A stretch of 64,000 nucleotides of DNA from an uncultured Sulfitobacter sp. (GTDB lineage Bacteria; Pseudomonadota; Alphaproteobacteria; Rhodobacterales; Rhodobacteraceae), in the NCBI RefSeq assembly GCF_947500075.1, contig NZ_CANMQS010000007.1:62001-126000 (forward strand), in the 5' to 3' direction. Below the pieces are notes generated by a model. The model saw only the letters and a program-made list of their open reading frames with translations, did no database searches and was not told where the DNA came from. The stretch's first letter is position 1. Each line of letters opens with the position of its first letter. The position numbers and the translations under genes were made by a program. Below, one piece after another: positions 44,190-53,502 of this stretch.

Positions 44190-45445
44190 AAGATGTCCTT
44201 TCGATTGAAATCCTGCGCCATCGCACAGACCATGCTCACGTCTGACAGCGTTTCAGCCTGATGCACCAGCGCGGCTCCCATCATCAGATTGCGTGCTTCC
44301 AGCCGCGCCCGTGTGGGGATGTCTTCGATCTCTTCAAAGTCTGCGTTATGGGCGAGCGACAGACAGCGGCGGTGCATCTCGATACCACAGAAGGTCCAGG
44401 CATCGCGCCAGATTTCCGCAAGCATCGCATCGCAGGCCGGGGCGCTGTCATGGCCCTGATACTCAAACAGCGACGCAGGATAGAGGATGCCAGTGCGTTC
44501 GTTCTTCCACAGGGCGCGGAACGCCGCGTCAAAACCCGCGCAGGTATCTGTAATCACACTCAAGATCCACGCCTGGTAGGCCTCCAGATCATCCCCCCGA
44601 TGGGCAGGCTGGCTGAAATAGGCCATCAGAAAATTCGCGCATAGCATCCCGATGTCAAAGCCAATCGGGCCGTATTGTACGAACTCGGGATCAATGACGC
44701 GGCTGTCTGCCTGTGTGGACATGATGGAGCCGGAATGCAGATCACCATGCAGCATCGTTTGCGTGTTGGAGGCGAAGCGTTGCAGCGCCTGCTGCACCCG
44801 GACCTTCAGGCCGACATCCCCGCGCAATTGTGCAACCACCGGGTCAAGGCCTTCGGTGTGGTTGTTCATCTCGGCATCAAAGTAAGGATCGGTGAACACC
44901 AGCCCCTCGGTTATGGCCGGAATTTCGACGTTACCGGCAAAAAGCGCGACATCGGCCTTCTTGTCCGCGCTTTTCATCGACAGTTCAGATCCACGAAAAG
45001 CGGTCTGCGCGCAGAATTTTCCCAGAAAATCAGCCAAACCCGCGACCTGTTCGCCAGCAATGAGCTTGCGGCGCAGGATCACATGCGGGGCCAGGAACTC
45101 CATCACGATCAGCGCTTGGGATTCATCAAAATGGAGTACTTCTGGCACGGCACCCGGCGCACGGGCGGCCTGACGGGTCAGGGCATGGTATTCATAAAAC
45201 GCACGGTAAAGCGGCAAGGGCCAGCTGTCACCGACAAGGCGGACGTAGGGCAGTGCCTGTTTGACGATGACAGTGCCCTCTGGACCGCTGACAACGAACA
45301 CAAGGTTGAGGTTGCCATCGCCAACCTCCTGCACCTGCCAAAATGTGCTGTCCGGCCCCACCGATGATGTCAAAGCTGCCACGTCAGACAGCCGTTTTGG
45401 CAGGCTCTCTACTGTCAGTGCCTCGTATTCCAATGCTGCGCTCAT
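44186..45445 (-). CDS. mtnK: S-methyl-5-thioribose kinase MtnK
   Basis: This 419-residue kinase phosphorylates methylthioribose to methylthioribose 1-phosphate. It has the APH-like kinase fold: [32 protein letters not shown] near residues 45-75, the catalytic loop [12 protein letters not shown] and [18 protein letters not shown]. Length fits MtnK. ATG 45445 is preferred to the in-frame GTG at 45451 because of spacing to GGAG. It is the first gene of the leftward half of a divergent methylthioribose locus. Confidence 0.96.
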   Translation of the reverse strand: MSAALEYEALTVESLPKRLSDVAALTSSVGPDSTFWQVQEVGDGNLNLVFVVSGPEGTVIVKQALPYVRLVGDSWPLPLYRAFYEYHALTRQAARAPGAVPEVLHFDESQALIVMEFLAPHVILRRKLIAGEQVAGLADFLGKFCAQTAFRGSELSMKSADKKADVALFAGNVEIPAITEGLVFTDPYFDAEMNNHTEGLDPVVAQLRGDVGLKVRVQQALQRFASNTQTMLHGDLHSGSIMSTQADSRVIDPEFVQYGPIGFDIGMLCANFLMAYFSQPAHRGDDLEAYQAWILSVITDTCAGFDAAFRALWKNERTGILYPASLFEYQGHDSAPACDAMLAEIWRDAWTFCGIEMHRRCLSLAHNADFEEIEDIPTRARLEARNLMMGAALVHQAETLSDVSMVCAMAQDFNRKDIL

Positions 45446-45497
45446 CCGCACCGCTCCGGTCTTTGGTTGATATCTTCCCTCTTTGGGTAACCGCCAA

Positions 45498-45525
45498 AAT
45501 ATACATATGTCAAACTGTTTGACAA
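45498..45525 (-). promoter_or_regulatory. candidate promoter for mtnK-mtnA-sorC
   Basis: On the minus strand TTGTCA (45520-45525) and TATATT (45498-45503) are separated by 16 bp, a good sigma-70 promoter. Both overlap the palindrome at 45508, so a bound regulator would block it. Confidence 0.5.
45508..45524. promoter_or_regulatory. perfect 17-bp palindromic operator of the methylthioribose locus
   Basis: TGTCAAACTGTTTGACA is perfectly palindromic around a central T. It lies midway between mtnK (63 bp away) and the ABC ATPase gene (50 bp away) and overlaps candidate promoters for both directions. The nearby SorC-type regulator is the obvious candidate to bind it. Confidence 0.75.
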
Positions 45526-45548
45526 AAGTATTTAAGCGCGCCTACCGT
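45519..45548 (+). promoter_or_regulatory. candidate promoter for the ABC importer operon
   Basis: A consensus TTGACA (45519-45524), formed by the right arm of the palindrome, and a weak TACCGT (45543-45548) 18 bp further on make a plausible sigma-70 promoter reading into the ABC ATPase gene. Confidence 0.4.
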
Positions 45549-45573
45549 CGGCAGACTGAAGGGGAGGTATCGG

Positions 45574-47091
45574 GTGTCAGAGGCTGCACTACAGGTCAGC
45601 GGTTTGCAGAAATCGTTCGGAAAGAACCACGTGCTGCGCGGCATTGATGTGACGCTGGCACCGGGCAGCGTGACGGTGCTGATGGGGGCAAACGGGGCGG
45701 GGAAATCGACGCTGGTGAAGGTCATTTGCGGGCACCATGCGGCTGATGCGGGGCAGATGACGCTGGCGGGCAAGCCCTTTGATCCCGCAGATGCGGCGGA
45801 CGCGATCAGCCACGGCGTTGTGACCGTACACCAATCCATTGATGACGGCGTGATCCCGGCACTGGATGTGGCGAACAACCTGATGCTGGACCGGCTGGTC
45901 GAACGCGGGCATGGCCTCTTTGTTCGCGAACGCCACCTGCGCGCGGAAGCCAGCAAAGTGGCTGCCGAAATGGGCATCACGGTCAACATGCGCGCCCGTG
46001 TGACGGATCTGTCGGTGGCGGATCGCCAGATGATCGCCATTGCCCGTGCCATGGCCCGCGCGCCCAAGGTTTTGATCCTTGATGAGCCGACGTCCTCCCT
46101 TTCCGCAACCGAGGCGGACCGTCTCTTTGATCTGATAGACCGGCTACGGGCGCAGGGCGTTGCAATCCTCTATATCTCGCACCGGATGTCCGACATCCGC
46201 CGCATTGCAGACCGTATCGTGGTGATGCGGGATGGTGCGATTTCGGGTGTGTTCGACGAAGAGCCTCTGGATTTCGAGGCCGCCGTTACAGCGATGCTGG
46301 GTCACCGCATGAACGAGGTCGACATCCAGCAACAGCAAGGCACCACGCCGGTGCTGGAACTCACCGACCTGCACATCCGGGAAAACGCCGCTCCCATCAC
46401 CCTCACCGCACGTGACGGCGAAGTGGTCGCGCTGGTGGGACTGCTGGGCAGTGGCAAAAGCGCACTGGCAGATATCCTCTTTGGCATCGCCCGCCCGCTT
46501 GGCGGGAGCATGCGTATCAATGGCAACGGCTATACGCCCCGCTCTGTCGAGGATGCGGTGGCGCAGGGCGTGTTCATGTCTCCCAAGGATCGCGGCACCA
46601 ATGCTGTCGTTCCGGCCTTTGACATTGCGGATAACATGACACTGCCTTTCTTGGGCGGCTTCAGCCTTGGCTCCTTCCTCAGCAAACGACAGCAGCGCAG
46701 GCGGGCGGACGCGATGGTGGATCAGGTTGGGATCGTCTGCCAGTCCGTGTCTGACGGCATCGGCACCCTGTCGGGAGGCAATCAGCAAAAGGTGATGATC
46801 GCCCGCTGGCTGCTGGAACCTGCGCAGGTCCTGCTGCTGGATGAGCCATTTCAGGGTGTCGACATCGGCGCGCGGCGCGACATCGGGCGGCACATCCGCG
46901 CCACAGCTGAAGGCCGCGCAACATTGGTGTTTCTGGCAGAGATCGACGAAGCGCTTGAGATCGCGGACCGCATCATTGTGATGAACGAAGGCGCCCTTGC
47001 CGCAGAGCACATCAATGACAACATCGACCTGACCGCCCTTGTCGCCGACATCACCGGCCCCAGCGCGCAAGGCACAGGGCAATCCCTATGA
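45574..47091 (+). CDS. ribose-type ABC transporter ATPase (RbsA-like), probable methylthioribose importer
   Basis: This 505-residue ATPase has two ATP-binding halves, as in RbsA/MglA. The first has Walker A GANGAGKST, signature LSVADRQM and Walker B LILDEPTSSLSA. The second has a degenerate Walker A (LLGSGKSALAD), a signature LSGGNQQKV and LLLDEPFQGVD. GTG 45574 is preceded by GGGGAGG. It overlaps the permease gene by four bases. Divergence from mtnK-mtnA suggests that the substrate is methylthioribose or a similar 5-modified ribose, which is inference. Confidence 0.92.
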   Translation: MSEAALQVSGLQKSFGKNHVLRGIDVTLAPGSVTVLMGANGAGKSTLVKVICGHHAADAGQMTLAGKPFDPADAADAISHGVVTVHQSIDDGVIPALDVANNLMLDRLVERGHGLFVRERHLRAEASKVAAEMGITVNMRARVTDLSVADRQMIAIARAMARAPKVLILDEPTSSLSATEADRLFDLIDRLRAQGVAILYISHRMSDIRRIADRIVVMRDGAISGVFDEEPLDFEAAVTAMLGHRMNEVDIQQQQGTTPVLELTDLHIRENAAPITLTARDGEVVALVGLLGSGKSALADILFGIARPLGGSMRINGNGYTPRSVEDAVAQGVFMSPKDRGTNAVVPAFDIADNMTLPFLGGFSLGSFLSKRQQRRRADAMVDQVGIVCQSVSDGIGTLSGGNQQKVMIARWLLEPAQVLLLDEPFQGVDIGARRDIGRHIRATAEGRATLVFLAEIDEALEIADRIIVMNEGALAAEHINDNIDLTALVADITGPSAQGTGQSL

Positions 47092-48098
47092 ACGACAAGA
47101 TCCTCAACTTCTCTGTCCGGTATGGTTTCCTGATCCTGCTTGTGGGCTTGGTTGTCTATTTCAGCCTTGCGGCTCCCGGTTTCTTTGGCCCGCTGTCGGC
47201 TGCTTTCGTGCTGCAATCGGTGGCAATCACCGGCATTCTGGCGTTGGGCGTAACCTGCACGCTGGTTGTGGATGGGTTTGACCTGTCGATTGGCGCGGTT
47301 GCGACCTCCGCCCTGATGCTGTCGGCCTATTCGATGGTGATCCTTGAGCATTCCGCGATAGTCGCGGTGATGCTGTGCCTTGGCATGGGCGCGCTTGTGG
47401 GGCTGATCAACGGGTTACTGATCGTGAAGTTCCGGGTGCCGGATTTGCTGGCAACCTTGGGGATGATGTTCCTGCTCATTGGTGTGCAGCGCATCCCGAC
47501 GCAGGGCAATTCGATTGCCACAGGCATGACCCTGCCCGGCGGCACGGTGGCTGAAGGGACGTTTTCCGCTGCATTCCTGTGGCTGGGGCGGCACCGGTTT
47601 GACGTTGTGATTGAACGGCTGCTGCCCATGCCGGTGGTGATCTTCGTTGTAATTGCCGTGGTGATCTGGCTGTTTCTGGGGTTCACGCGGCACGGACGGT
47701 TGATGTACGCCATCGGGTCCAATGCGCGGGCCGCCAGCCTCGTCGGGACACCGGTCAACCGCTACAAGATCGCGGCCTACATGATCTCCGGCGTGACCGC
47801 CTCGATCGGGGGCATCCTGCTGGCAGCCCGCCTTGGGCGCGGCGACATTGCCAGCGGCAACAACCTGCTTTTGGACAGCGTGGCGGCAGCCCTGATTGGC
47901 TTTGCGGTGCTGGGTGCGGCACGGCCCAACGCCTTTGGCACCGCCATTGGCGCACTTTTTGTGGGCATCCTGCTGCAAGGCATGACCATGATGAACGCCC
48001 CCTATTACACACAGGATTTTGTCAAAGGCGCGGTGCTGGTCGCCGCGCTTGTTTTCACATTCTATCTATCCTCACGCCGCACGGGCGCGGGGCATTGA
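47088..48098 (+). CDS. ribose-type ABC transporter permease (RbsC-like)
   Basis: This 336-residue permease has eight to ten membrane segments and the RbsC family pattern: ALGVTCTLVVDGFDLSIGAVATSA near residues 54-78, the coupling helix region and GNNLLLDSVAAALIGFAVLG near 260. Its start overlaps the ATPase stop by four bases. It forms the membrane channel of the presumed methylthioribose importer. Confidence 0.94.
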   Translation: MNDKILNFSVRYGFLILLVGLVVYFSLAAPGFFGPLSAAFVLQSVAITGILALGVTCTLVVDGFDLSIGAVATSALMLSAYSMVILEHSAIVAVMLCLGMGALVGLINGLLIVKFRVPDLLATLGMMFLLIGVQRIPTQGNSIATGMTLPGGTVAEGTFSAAFLWLGRHRFDVVIERLLPMPVVIFVVIAVVIWLFLGFTRHGRLMYAIGSNARAASLVGTPVNRYKIAAYMISGVTASIGGILLAARLGRGDIASGNNLLLDSVAAALIGFAVLGAARPNAFGTAIGALFVGILLQGMTMMNAPYYTQDFVKGAVLVAALVFTFYLSSRRTGAGH

Positions 48099-48123
48099 CC
48101 ATCAGCGATTGGGAGGAATCGAC

Positions 48124-49164
48124 ATGCTGAGACGATACTTTTTAACCCTGGCAGGTGCGGCGGGCATCGCCCTTGGTGCAGGTGCAGCCACCGCACAGGA
48201 CGCCCCTGCCCCGTTTGACAACCCCGGTGACGTGACCATCGCGCTTGTGCGGTATCTGTCCACGGGTGACTTCTTTCAGGCTTACCTGTCCGGGGTTGAA
48301 ACGCAGGCCGCCGCTCTTGGCGTGAACCTGCGGGTGCTCGACAGCCGACAGGACGCCGCTTTGCAGGCGGATATGGTGGATCAGGCGATTGCGCTGGGTG
48401 TTGACGGCATCATCATCCAGCACGGGCTGACGGAATCCATGCGCGACGCGGCCCAGCGTGCGGTGGACGCGGGCATCAAGGTCGTGGCCTTCGACGTGAA
48501 CGTCGAGAACGAAGCGATCCCGCAGATTGAGCAATCTGACTACCTGCTGGGCAAACTCGCGCTGGAACAGGCGGTTGCGGACAACGGTGACAGCTTTGAA
48601 GCAGGGTACGTCTATGTACCCGGTATCGCACCGCTGGACCGGCGGCACGTGGCATGGGAAGAAGTGAAAGAAGCCAACGCGGGCATCACGGAAGCGGCGC
48701 GGATCGGCACGCTGGATAATCCTATCGCGAATTCCAACGCCAATCAGGCCCGTGCGGCTTTGCAGGCCAATCCCACCATCTCGGTCTTCTTTGCCCCCTA
48801 CAACGAGTTTGCCAAAGGCGTGAAGATCGCTGCGGATGAGCTGGGCATGAGCGGCGACTTGAGCATCTACTCGGCTGACGTCTCCACCGCAGACATCGCG
48901 CTGATGCGCGAGGCTGGAAGCGCGTGGAAAGCAACTGTGGCAACCAACCCGGCCGTGGTGGGTGAAGTCTCCGTCCGGGCGCTGGCCTTGATGCTGGCAG
49001 GGGAGAACCCCGGCGCCTCCGTGATCGTACCGCCTACGTTGATCACGCAATCTTTCCTCAACGATGAGGACATCCGCAACATGGAAGACCTCGGCGCGAA
49101 GATGCCGCAGTTCCAGCACGCGGACGTTGCCATGGCGGACTGGATCACCTTGCCACCCCGTTGA
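48124..49164 (+). CDS. sugar-type ABC substrate-binding protein
   Basis: This 346-residue periplasmic protein of the RbsB/LacI-like receptor family has a signal peptide (LTLAGAAGIALGAGAATAQ, cleaved near residue 25), then VTIALVRYLSTGDFFQAYLSG and DQAIALGVDGIIIQHG, the typical sugar-binding strands. ATG 48124 follows GGGAGG. A perfect GC hairpin follows the stop. Its ligand is inferred from the mtn neighbours to be methylthioribose or a related 5-deoxyribose. Confidence 0.92.
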   Translation: MLRRYFLTLAGAAGIALGAGAATAQDAPAPFDNPGDVTIALVRYLSTGDFFQAYLSGVETQAAALGVNLRVLDSRQDAALQADMVDQAIALGVDGIIIQHGLTESMRDAAQRAVDAGIKVVAFDVNVENEAIPQIEQSDYLLGKLALEQAVADNGDSFEAGYVYVPGIAPLDRRHVAWEEVKEANAGITEAARIGTLDNPIANSNANQARAALQANPTISVFFAPYNEFAKGVKIAADELGMSGDLSIYSADVSTADIALMREAGSAWKATVATNPAVVGEVSVRALALMLAGENPGASVIVPPTLITQSFLNDEDIRNMEDLGAKMPQFQHADVAMADWITLPPR

Positions 49165-49172
49165 CACGTACC

Positions 49173-49201
49173 GGCGCGCGCCCTTGTGTTGGGCGCGCGC
49201 C
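49173..49201 (+). terminator. perfect GC hairpin after the sugar receptor gene
   Basis: GGCGCGCGCCC (49173-49183) pairs perfectly with GGGCGCGCGCC (49191-49201) across a seven-base loop, starting nine bases after the receptor stop. No T-run follows, and the next gene starts 26 bases later. It probably limits or stabilises rather than ends the transcript. Confidence 0.7.
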
Positions 49202-49226
49202 TTCAAGGCCGGAAAGGAGCCTCCGT

Positions 49227-49670
49227 ATGCTGATCGGAATAGACCCCCGCACCACGCCAGAGCTGTTGTCTGTCCTTGCCCGCATGGGCCACGGGGATGA
49301 GATCGTGATCGCGGATGCCAATTATCCTGCGACGTGGTCAGCCTCGACTTGTGTGGTGTCCGATCTGATCCAGTACCCCAGCCACACGGCAACTCAGGTC
49401 GCGGACATCATCACCACCTTGATGCCGCTGGATACCTTTCACACCCATTCCGTCCTGCGGATGGAGATCGACAACGCCCCTGATGAGATGGGCGAACCAC
49501 ATCAGGAAGTCTGGGACCTGCTCACACCGCGCCTGCCCGAGGGGGGCATTCTGGCAAGCCTTGAGCGACAGGCGTTCTACAAACGTGCAGGACACAGTTT
49601 TGCGGTGGTCCAGTGCAATGAAGCACGGCCTTACGGATGTTTCATCCTGCGCAAAGGCGTTATTGCCTGA
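49227..49670 (+). CDS. FucU/RbsD-family sugar mutarotase
   Basis: This 147-residue protein has the RbsD/FucU pattern: MLIGIDPRTTPELLSVLARMGHGDEIVIADANYP at the N-terminus and HTHSVLRMEIDN plus QAFYKRAGHSFAVVQ later. Such enzymes interconvert sugar anomers after import. ATG 49227 has AAGGAG eight bases upstream. As last gene of the importer operon it would supply the anomer needed by MtnK. Confidence 0.9.
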   Translation: MLIGIDPRTTPELLSVLARMGHGDEIVIADANYPATWSASTCVVSDLIQYPSHTATQVADIITTLMPLDTFHTHSVLRMEIDNAPDEMGEPHQEVWDLLTPRLPEGGILASLERQAFYKRAGHSFAVVQCNEARPYGCFILRKGVIA

Positions 49671-49743
49671 AAACAAGGCAGTGTGCCGGTTGAGATACGC
49701 AATCACCTTGCAGCAAGGCCTGCGGCGTATCACACTCAACCCT

Positions 49744-50541
49744 ATGCAATCGACAGCCTCTCTATTGGTGTTCAGCGATCTGGACGGCACCCTTCTTGAT
49801 CACGAAACCTATGGCTGGGAACCTGCGCGTCCCGCGATCTCGAAGCTGAAGCAGGCGGGCGTACCCTTGATCCTGGCAAGCAGCAAAACGGCTGCTGAAA
49901 TGGTCCCCTTGCTGCGCGACATGGGGCTGGAGGGGGTGCCCGCCATTGTCGAGAACGGCGGAGGGGTGATTGGCTTGAACACCGGACAAGACGAAAAGGC
50001 GCTGACGTATGCAGACATCAGGCGCGCGCTGGATGACATGCCCCGCGACCTGCGCGCGCATTTTTCCGGATTTGGCGACATGCAGAGGGATGACGTCAGC
50101 GCCGCGACAGGGCTTTCGCAGGATGCCGCAGTTTCAGCCAAACGACGCGCTTTCTCGGAACCCGGACTTTGGTCAGGGGATGACGAAATGCGCGCACGCT
50201 TTCTGCATCTGTTGGCAGAACAGGGCATTGCCGCCAGTGAGGGCGGCAGGTTTCTCACCCTGTCCTCCGGGCGGACCAAAGCGGATGGCATGGCCCGGAT
50301 CATTGCGCACTACAAACCGGCATGCACCATCGCATTGGGTGATGCACCAAACGACACAGAGATGCTGGAAGCGGCGGATTTTGGTGTCATCGTAAAGAAC
50401 CCGCACCGTCCGCCCCTGCCGCGCCTTGCGGGTGAGGACGCGGGGCGCATTCGGCGTACAGATGCGCCGGGGCCTGCGGGTTGGAACACAGCGGTGCTCG
50501 CACTTATTGAACAAATCATGGGGTCACAGGAAGATGGTTGA
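49744..50541 (+). CDS. mannosyl/glucosyl-3-phosphoglycerate phosphatase (HAD, MpgP/GpgP type)
   Basis: This 265-residue HAD phosphatase has motif I FSDLDGTLLDHETYGW (Asp12 and Asp14), motif II LILASSKTAAEM and motif IV ALGDAPNDTEMLEAADF; the Cof-like cap region is typical of MpgP. Together with the next gene it would make glucosylglycerate from glucosyl-3-phosphoglycerate. The product is a compatible solute. The start at ATG 49744 has only a weak ribosome binding site. It overlaps the synthase gene by eight bases. Confidence 0.88.
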   Translation: MQSTASLLVFSDLDGTLLDHETYGWEPARPAISKLKQAGVPLILASSKTAAEMVPLLRDMGLEGVPAIVENGGGVIGLNTGQDEKALTYADIRRALDDMPRDLRAHFSGFGDMQRDDVSAATGLSQDAAVSAKRRAFSEPGLWSGDDEMRARFLHLLAEQGIAASEGGRFLTLSSGRTKADGMARIIAHYKPACTIALGDAPNDTEMLEAADFGVIVKNPHRPPLPRLAGEDAGRIRRTDAPGPAGWNTAVLALIEQIMGSQEDG

Positions 50542-51754
50542 TTTTCACCAAAACGGCAGCATCGCGACCCTGCACAACCTCCGCACACGGTCGCTTGCGG
50601 ACATCACGGCAGAGCTGGAGACCTTTACGGCCAATCGCAAGGCTTCGCTCATCCTGCCGTGTCTCTATTCGGAGTTGGAAACCGAGGCGATGCCACGAAT
50701 TTTGGCAGAACTGTCCAAAGTCACCTATCTGCACCGCATCATTGTCGGGCTGGATCGTGCCGATGCGGATCAGTTTCGTCATGCCTGCCAGTTCTTCGAA
50801 GGGCTGAACCAAAACCATGTGGTGATCTGGAACGACAGCCCGCGCATGCAGACGCTGGAAGCGCGTCTTCAGGCCATGGGGCTGGCTCCATCGGAACAGG
50901 GAAAAGGCAAGAACGTCTGGACCTCCATCGGATATATGCTCAGTTGTCAGGACAGCGATGTCATGGCGATCCATGATTGCGATATCCTGACCTACACAAA
51001 CGAATTGCTGGCGCGGCTGATCTACCCGGTGGCCAACCCCACGTTTCCCTATCAGGTCGCCAAGGGCTACTACGCGCGCATTGGGACCAACAAGCTGAAC
51101 GGCCGGGTGACCCGCCTGCTGGTCAGCCCTTTGCTGATCGCGCTGAAACGCGTGGTCGGGGACAGGGATTACCTCGATTACCTGCGCAGCTTTCGCTATC
51201 CGCTTTCGGGTGAATTCGCCATGCGCACCAACATCCTGCCAGACCTGCGCATCCCCTCGGACTGGGGGCTTGAGATTGGTGTATTGTCAGAAGCCTGGCG
51301 CAATCTGGCGCCCAAGGCGGTGTGTCAGGTTGAAATCGCGGACGCCTATGACCACAAACACCAGTCGCTCAGCCCGCAAGATGCCGAGACGGGTCTGAAC
51401 CGCATGTCCACCGACATCTGCAAGGCGATCTTCCGCAAGCTGGCTGCGGACGGCACGGTCTTTACCAACAACGTTTTCCGAACACTGAAAGCAACGTACT
51501 ATCGCTGTGCGCTTGATCTGCTGGAGGCGTATCATTCCGATGCCCAGATGAACGGGCTGGTGCTGGACCGGCATAGTGAGGAAGCCTCGATCGAGCTCTT
51601 TGCAGAGAACATCATGCGCGCAGGGCAGACGTTTCTGGAAAACCCGCATGAGACGCCGTTCATTCCAACGTGGAACCGCGTACATGCCGCGGATCCTGAC
51701 TTTCTGCGCGACATGCAGGAGGCTGCGGCAGCGGATACGAGGGAATTCGGTTAG
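50534..51754 (+). CDS. gpgS: glucosyl-3-phosphoglycerate synthase (GpgS-like, GT81)
   Basis: This 406-residue glycosyltransferase has the GT-A nucleotide-sugar region: ASLILPCLYSELETEAMPRILAELSKV and the metal site AIHDCDILTY (about residues 147-156), followed by GTNKLNGRVTRLLVSPLL and IPSDWGLEIGVL. It joins glucose from UDP- or GDP-glucose to 3-phosphoglycerate. It overlaps the phosphatase upstream by eight bases. Its TAG stop shares three bases with the stop of the convergent phosphorylase gene. MpgS (mannosyl) is the main alternative. Confidence 0.88.
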   Translation: MVDFHQNGSIATLHNLRTRSLADITAELETFTANRKASLILPCLYSELETEAMPRILAELSKVTYLHRIIVGLDRADADQFRHACQFFEGLNQNHVVIWNDSPRMQTLEARLQAMGLAPSEQGKGKNVWTSIGYMLSCQDSDVMAIHDCDILTYTNELLARLIYPVANPTFPYQVAKGYYARIGTNKLNGRVTRLLVSPLLIALKRVVGDRDYLDYLRSFRYPLSGEFAMRTNILPDLRIPSDWGLEIGVLSEAWRNLAPKAVCQVEIADAYDHKHQSLSPQDAETGLNRMSTDICKAIFRKLAADGTVFTNNVFRTLKATYYRCALDLLEAYHSDAQMNGLVLDRHSEEASIELFAENIMRAGQTFLENPHETPFIPTWNRVHAADPDFLRDMQEAAAADTREFG

Positions 51755-53502
51755 GCGCCGTTGCTGATCCACCGGCACTGATACGGGGCCAGCAGGATAT
51801 CATCCTCCCCGATCTGTTCACCGGTCAGCAGGTCCGTCCAGTCTTCATCAGCGATCAGGTTCAGGACGGTTGAGGACAACGCGATCTCCTCCGCGCTTAC
51901 GTTATGAAGGGCAAAGATGGATTGGCGGCGGTCAAGGCTTTGCCGCCACAGGCCAAAGATGCGGTCATCCCCGACATGGAGCGTGAATTGGGTCGCATTC
52001 GGGTGGAACGCTGCCTGCCCTTTGCGTGTCTCCAGACGGCTGCGCAGGCCTGCCAAAACGCGGGCGTGGATGGAATCCGGGCGTGCAAGCTGATCGCGCA
52101 GGTCGTTGTAATTCCAGCGGTGACGGTTGATCGCCCGGTGCATACCGCGTTTTTCGACACTTTCGTGGTCATTTGATGTGGCCAGCATGGAGTGGATATA
52201 GAACGCCGGAATGCCCTCCAACGACATCACGATGGTTTGCGAACACAGGAAGCGTTCAAGATGTAAATCATCCGGGCCAGCCAGTGTTTCGCTGAGCGCG
52301 TCAAAGAAGGTCGTGTTCAGCTCATAAGGCGCCTCCCCTCCATTGGGCAGGGCGCGCATGGACACCAGACCGCCGATCCGCTTGAGCGTATCGATGACGT
52401 CTTGCTGGTCCTGATCTGACAGCAACCCCTCTGCGGGACGCATGCCAATGCCGTCATGGCTGGCGGTGAAATTCAGGTAGGCACATCCCAAAGGTGCCGG
52501 CGGCATCGCGCGCTGCCATTTCACCAAATGCCGGGCCGTGCCCGACAGCATGGCGTGCAACACGAGGGGCGGCAGGGGGAAGTTGTAGATCACATGCGCC
52601 TCGTCGCGCTGACCGAAATAGCTGAGGTTCTCGGCCTTGGGCACGTTGGTTTCGGTAACCAGCACCACAGGTTCCACCGCGAAATCACACAGCAGGCGCA
52701 GCAGTTTCACAATGGCATGGGTCTGGGGCAGATGGATCGAGGGTGTGCCAATCTCCTTCCAGACAAAGGCCACGGCATCCAGCCGGATGATCTGAATGCC
52801 GTTGTCCATATGCAGCCGGATGATGCGGAGAAACTCCAACAGCACCTGCGGGTTTCTGAAATCAAGGTCGATCTGGTCATGGCTGAAGGTGCACCAGACA
52901 TGGCGCAGGCCTTTCAATGTTTCCACCGGTTGCAGGAGCGGCGTTGTGCGCGGGCGCACGACCATATCAAGGTCATCCTCAGGAGAGGCTTCGAAAAAGT
53001 AGCCGTCATAGGGCGCTTTTCCCTGACGGTAATCGTTGAACCACTGGCCCTGGCTTGAGACGTGATTGAGCACCAGATCAGACATCAGCTTGAACTCGCC
53101 CGCAATGCGGTTGATGTCGGGCCAATCGCCCAACTGCGGGTTCACCACCCGAAAGTCCGCAACCGCAAATCCATCGTCAGAGGTGAAGGGGAAGAACGGC
53201 AGGATATGAACGCCGTTGACCACCCCTTCCATGTAGCGATGCAGAAAGTCATTCAGCAGATCGAGGGGCTTGTGCACCCCATCGATGATCGAATTGCCAT
53301 AGGTGATCAGCAGCGCGTCGTCCTGCGACCACAGCGCATTGCCCGGCTGCCGCTTGCGTTTGCGATGGTGCGTGCCTGTGGGCCAGAACCCCGCAATGAC
53401 CTCTGCGGCCAGCGCATCCGCATCCCGGTCCGGGTATATCTGCGCCAGATAGCCGGCAGCGGCGCTGTGCAGGGCCGTTCGATCAGGGCTGGGTTTCTTC
53501 AT
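51751..53502 (-). CDS. GH13 sucrose-phosphorylase-family enzyme, probable glucosylglycerate phosphorylase
   Basis: This 583-residue protein belongs to GH13 subfamily 18. Catalytic residues are Asp242 (IRLDAVAF), Glu284 (VTETN) and Asp350 (TASHDGIG). Members phosphorolyse sucrose, glucosylglycerol or glucosylglycerate, releasing glucose 1-phosphate. Convergence with gpgS and the GpgP-type phosphatase makes glucosylglycerate the likely substrate. ATG 53502 is chosen; a TTG four codons upstream is possible. Confidence 0.85.
   Translation of the reverse strand: MKKPSPDRTALHSAAAGYLAQIYPDRDADALAAEVIAGFWPTGTHHRKRKRQPGNALWSQDDALLITYGNSIIDGVHKPLDLLNDFLHRYMEGVVNGVHILPFFPFTSDDGFAVADFRVVNPQLGDWPDINRIAGEFKLMSDLVLNHVSSQGQWFNDYRQGKAPYDGYFFEASPEDDLDMVVRPRTTPLLQPVETLKGLRHVWCTFSHDQIDLDFRNPQVLLEFLRIIRLHMDNGIQIIRLDAVAFVWKEIGTPSIHLPQTHAIVKLLRLLCDFAVEPVVLVTETNVPKAENLSYFGQRDEAHVIYNFPLPPLVLHAMLSGTARHLVKWQRAMPPAPLGCAYLNFTASHDGIGMRPAEGLLSDQDQQDVIDTLKRIGGLVSMRALPNGGEAPYELNTTFFDALSETLAGPDDLHLERFLCSQTIVMSLEGIPAFYIHSMLATSNDHESVEKRGMHRAINRHRWNYNDLRDQLARPDSIHARVLAGLRSRLETRKGQAAFHPNATQFTLHVGDDRIFGLWRQSLDRRQSIFALHNVSAEEIALSSTVLNLIADEDWTDLLTGEQIGEDDILLAPYQCRWISNGA

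Noticed and set aside
48142-49392. Minus-strand 416-codon frame opposite the sugar receptor gene
   Set aside because: It is a shadow of the receptor gene and reads across the hairpin; no start site or family match.
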